DNA of 8,742 nucleotides, taken from the NCBI GenBank assembly GCA_018065365.1, contig JAGHTH010000216.1, positions 1 through 8,742 on the forward strand, given 5' to 3'. The position numbers and the translations under genes were made by a program. This DNA is from Candidatus Coliplasma caballi (GTDB lineage Bacteria; Bacillota; Clostridia; Oscillospirales; CAG-382). Positions 6,806 through 8,742 of the stretch are shown piece by piece (the first letter of the stretch is position 1; each line of letters starts with the position of its first letter). The notes under the pieces were generated by a model that was given only the letters and a program-made list of their open reading frames with translations, had not been told where the DNA came from and did no database searches.

Positions 6806-7600
6806 ATGCTGATCCGTTCGTTTACGCTCGCGGGAGCCGTGATCTCCGCGCTGCTTTGTTTGGGTACCGACGTCCGAAACGGCAAGCTGATCTTACTGTT
6901 TCTCGGGCTGTGGCTCGGTGCGTTCGTCGGGATCTGTCTGTTGTATCTGCTGGTGTTGTGGCTCTTTTCCCGCTTTATCGGAAAAGAGGAGCCGGAGCAG
7001 AACGATCATCCGTTTGCGCGGAAGGTTTTGGTGTGGACGATCGAGGCGATCTGCGGCGTTGCACGCGCAAAACTCGTCGTTGAGGGAAAGGAACTGCTCC
7101 CGGAGGGACGTTTCCTGCTCGTTTCGAATCACCGTTCCAACTTCGATCCGCTCGTAACCGTTCTGGCGTTCCGGGAACACGACATGGCGTTCGTTTCCAA
7201 AAAAGGAAACCTCAAATTGCCGATCGTGGGCAGGTGGATCCGCTATTGCAATTACCTTTCGATCGACCGTGAAAACCCGCGCAACGCGATCCGCACGATC
7301 AACGCGGCGGCGGATTATCTGAAGCGCGACCTGGTTTCCGTCGGCATTTACCCCGAGGGAACGCGCAACCCGACCGACGAGATGCTGCCGTTCCACGACG
7401 GTGTGATGATGATCGCGCAGAAAGCGGGCGTTCCGATCGCGGTCGTTACCGTGCGGGACACCGAAAAGATCGTAAAGAACTTTCCGTTTCGTTCCACCCG
7501 CGTGGAGATCGCCGTCAAAGGCGTGATCCCCGCCGAACAGGTCGCTTCCTCCCGCTCGAACGAATTGAGCGCCGAAGCGAGAAAGATGATGGAAGCATGA
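6806..7600 (+). CDS. plsC: 1-acyl-sn-glycerol-3-phosphate acyltransferase (PlsC family)
   Basis: This 264-residue membrane-bound enzyme probably acylates lysophosphatidic acid to phosphatidic acid, the second acyl step of phospholipid synthesis. Two N-terminal membrane segments (about 5-20 and 27-55) precede the acyltransferase domain. Motif I, NHRSNFDP, has the catalytic H109 and D114 (H-x4-D). Motif III, YPEGTRNP, has E184, G185, T186 and R187, which bind the glycerol phosphate. Between them lies a KLPIVGRWIRY stretch typical of the family, with an IDREN segment following. The N-terminal membrane region is longer than in minimal PlsC proteins, but the core is complete. It is the first gene after a perfect promoter and shares an ATGA stop/start with the patatin gene. 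Family certainty is high; the exact acceptor could differ, since a genome may carry several paralogues. Confidence 0.92.
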   Translation: MLIRSFTLAGAVISALLCLGTDVRNGKLILLFLGLWLGAFVGICLLYLLVLWLFSRFIGKEEPEQNDHPFARKVLVWTIEAICGVARAKLVVEGKELLPEGRFLLVSNHRSNFDPLVTVLAFREHDMAFVSKKGNLKLPIVGRWIRYCNYLSIDRENPRNAIRTINAAADYLKRDLVSVGIYPEGTRNPTDEMLPFHDGVMMIAQKAGVPIAVVTVRDTEKIVKNFPFRSTRVEIAVKGVIPAEQVASSRSNELSAEARKMMEA

Positions 7601-8487
7601 AAGACCTTTCCCGTCTGCCCGTTTGCAGAACCGCTCCCGACGCTCCGCTGTCCGAAGGCACGCTGGTGCTGGAGGGCGGGGCTTTTCGCGGTGTCTATAC
7701 GGCGGGCGTCTGCGACGTGCTGCTGGAACGCGGGATCCGTTTCCGCAACGTCGCCGGCATTTCTTCCGGCTCGCTCAACGGGTTGAACTATATGGCGGAT
7801 GTGATCGGCAGAACGGCAAACGTCAACATCGGCTGTCTGGACAATAAAAAGTTCCTCGGCTGGCGGACGCTGTTCCGGGACCGCGGATTCGTGGGCTTTC
7901 GCTTTTTGGTGGAGGACGCGTACGAACTGTTCCCGTTTGACCGCGGGCGCGTCAAAGATCCGGAAAGGCGTTTCGCGATCGGCGTAACCGACGTGAAAAC
8001 CGGGGAAGAGGTCTATTTTGAGCGCACGAACTGTTCCGATTTGGAGAAAGCGTGCGTCGCTTCGTCGAGTTTGCGGGGCATTTCCCGCCCGGTCAAGCTG
8101 GACGGCAGAACGCTTTTGGACGGCGGGTATGCCGAGAGCATTCCGGTTTCGTGGGCGGAAGCGCTTGCGGAAAAACGGATCGTGATCGTGATGACGTCGC
8201 CGAAAGATTTTACCCATACGCCGCACGGAAAGAAACACGGGCTGTTCAGTCTGCTGCACCCGCATTTTGCCGAAACGGAAGCCGACGCGGCGAATCGGTA
8301 CAACGCGCTGCGTCAGAAACTGCGGGAAGACGAGCGCGACGGAAAGGTGTTCGTGATCGCTCCGGCGGAATTCGGATCCGTCGGCGGTTTTGAACGCGAT
8401 CCGGAGAAATTGCTCGCGCTGTACGAGGCGGGACGTGCCGACGCGGAGCGGCTTTTGCCCGCGCTCATGGACTTTCTTTGCGGCTGA
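7597..8487 (+). CDS. Patatin-like phospholipase family protein
   Basis: This 296-residue protein is a patatin-fold serine lipid hydrolase, a family that removes acyl chains from glycerolipids with a Ser-Asp dyad. The oxyanion region LEGGAFRGVYTAGV lies near residues 26-39. The nucleophile elbow GISSG (54-58) places the catalytic serine at S56. The DGG motif at 175-177 supplies D175, followed by GYAESIPV. There is no signal peptide or clear membrane segment, so it acts in the cytosol or on the inner leaflet. Its ATG sits inside the stop of plsC (ATGA, 4-base overlap) with no strong Shine-Dalgarno sequence, so translation is probably coupled to plsC. The pairing suggests phospholipid acyl-chain remodelling, which is inference. 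All three signature motifs are intact and the length suits the compact bacterial YjjU/RssA-like type. Confidence 0.93.
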   Translation: MKDLSRLPVCRTAPDAPLSEGTLVLEGGAFRGVYTAGVCDVLLERGIRFRNVAGISSGSLNGLNYMADVIGRTANVNIGCLDNKKFLGWRTLFRDRGFVGFRFLVEDAYELFPFDRGRVKDPERRFAIGVTDVKTGEEVYFERTNCSDLEKACVASSSLRGISRPVKLDGRTLLDGGYAESIPVSWAEALAEKRIVIVMTSPKDFTHTPHGKKHGLFSLLHPHFAETEADAANRYNALRQKLREDERDGKVFVIAPAEFGSVGGFERDPEKLLALYEAGRADAERLLPALMDFLCG

Positions 8488-8489
8488 CG

Positions 8490-8510
8490 GGCGCTTTTTC
8501 GCCGCTTTTT
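8490..8510 (+). terminator. Possible weak terminator after the patatin gene
   Basis: GGCG (8490-8493) can pair with CGCC (8500-8503) around a CTTTTT loop, followed by GCTTTTT (8504-8510). An alternative longer-range pairing joins CGGGC (8488-8492) with GCCCG (8511-8515). The four-base stem is weak, so read-through into the tRNA is possible. Confidence 0.4.
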
Positions 8511-8522
8511 GCCCGAAAACCC

Positions 8523-8551
8523 TTGACAAACCGGGCGGAAATGAATATAAT
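8523..8551 (+). promoter_or_regulatory. Perfect-consensus promoter of tRNA-Gln
   Basis: TTGACA (8523-8528), a 17-base spacer and TATAAT (8546-8551) match the housekeeping consensus fully. A start near 8558 leaves about 11 bases of leader before the mature 5' end of the tRNA at 8569. Confidence 0.92.
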
Positions 8552-8568
8552 GGTACAGTCAAGTTTAT

Positions 8569-8643
8569 AGGGGTGTCGCCAAGAGGTAAGGCAAAGGACT
8601 TTGACTCCTTTATACGATGGTCCGAATCCATCTACCCCTGCCA
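8569..8643 (+). tRNA. tRNA-Gln(UUG), complete with encoded CCA
   Basis: The acceptor stem pairs 8569-8575 with 8633-8639 (A1-U72 first pair, G7-U66 wobble last). G8640 is the discriminator, followed by the encoded CCA at 8641-8643. The D-stem is GCC/GGC. The anticodon stem AAGGA/TCCTT (8594-8598 with 8606-8610) encloses CTTTGAC, with anticodon TTG at 8601-8603. The T-stem GATGG/CCATC (8616-8620 with 8628-8632) encloses TCCGAAT, which has C at position 55 where U is nearly universal. It reads CAA and, by wobble, CAG. The length is 75 bases with CCA. Confidence 0.96.
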
Positions 8644-8705
8644 ACAAAAAAGTCTCTTTTGTCTACCCACACGGGTTGATAAGGATGTTTTTTGAGACTG
8701 GATTT
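8644..8705 (+). other. Structured 3' trailer of tRNA-Gln, no gene seen
   Basis: Between the tRNA and the terminator there is an inverted repeat AGTCTC (8651-8656) / GAGACT (8694-8699). Inside it a small hairpin ACCC-ACAC-GGGT spans 8665-8676. A6 and T6 runs (8646-8651, 8688-8693) flank the arms. An ATG at 8685 opens a frame to the window edge, but it crosses the terminator and its ribosome site is too close, so I do not call it. The stretch may be just trailer RNA or a small RNA. Confidence 0.4.
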
Positions 8706-8735
8706 GGAGTAGTCCTGAAAAGGGCTACTCCTTTT
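8706..8735 (+). terminator. Rho-independent terminator of the tRNA-Gln transcript
   Basis: GGAGTAG (8706-8712) pairs with CTACTCC (8725-8731). The stem continues through TCCT (8713-8716) with AGGG (8721-8724), including one G-U pair, to an 11-base-pair helix capped by a GAAA tetraloop (8717-8720). TTTT (8732-8735) follows. The T-tract is short but the hairpin is strong. Confidence 0.85.
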
Positions 8736-8742
8736 CCGTTTA

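Noticed and set aside
7348..8631. Minus-strand open frame of 427 codons opposite plsC and the patatin gene
   Set aside because: It runs through two sense genes, a promoter and part of a tRNA, and shows no protein family signature.
1..8742. CRISPR array, insertion sequence or defence system
   Set aside because: No regularly spaced repeats, transposase motifs, terminal inverted repeats or nuclease/helicase/toxin genes were seen on either strand.

Overview
The window looks like a piece of chromosome from an uncultured, moderately GC-rich Clostridia-type (Firmicutes/Bacillota) gut-associated bacterium. The grounds are a DUF896/YnzC-family protein (a family typical of Firmicutes), an LTA-synthase-like sulfatase-fold protein, TTGACA-17-TATAAT promoters with Gram-positive Shine-Dalgarno sequences, and short intergenic spaces. 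No phylogenetic marker good enough for a finer placement is present. I see no mobile element, CRISPR array or phage gene.

Layout. Positions 1-46 hold the 5' part of a minus-strand tRNA-Leu(UAA) that runs off the left edge. Positions 47-230 are a divergent intergenic region with one promoter firing left (tRNA) and one firing right. The rightward promoter (152-180) opens a tight five-gene operon at 231-6690: an LTA-synthase-like membrane phosphatase/phosphoglycerol-transferase-fold protein, a GT-C-like polytopic membrane protein, a secreted and C-terminally anchored GHL10-type putative glycosidase, a 58-residue small protein, and a DUF896 (YnzC-like) protein. Gaps are 10-13 bases, or an overlap of 8 bases. 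A strong rho-independent terminator (6711-6743) closes it.

Three bases after that terminator's T-tract, a perfect-consensus promoter (6747-6775) starts a second, two-gene operon: a PlsC-type lysophosphatidate acyltransferase and a patatin-like phospholipase, coupled through an ATGA overlap. A third perfect-consensus promoter (8523-8551) drives tRNA-Gln(UUG) at 8569-8643. It is followed by a structured 3' stretch and a strong GNRA-capped terminator at 8706-8735.

How the genes may work together. The first operon looks like a cell-envelope module: a lipid-carrier-dependent sugar transferase (GT-C), an enzyme family that transfers or cleaves phospho-head-groups outside the membrane (LTA-synthase-like), and a surface-tethered polysaccharide hydrolase. 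The second operon makes and breaks acyl-glycerol bonds. Both act on membrane or envelope lipids and glycans, but their cooperation is inference. The most notable oddity is that the LTA-synthase-like protein has Ala (residue 541) where the family has the metal-binding Asp of the G-D-H motif, while its other recognisable active-site residues are kept. No clearly new defence or mobile system was found; the five-gene envelope operon is the best candidate for an undescribed functional unit.
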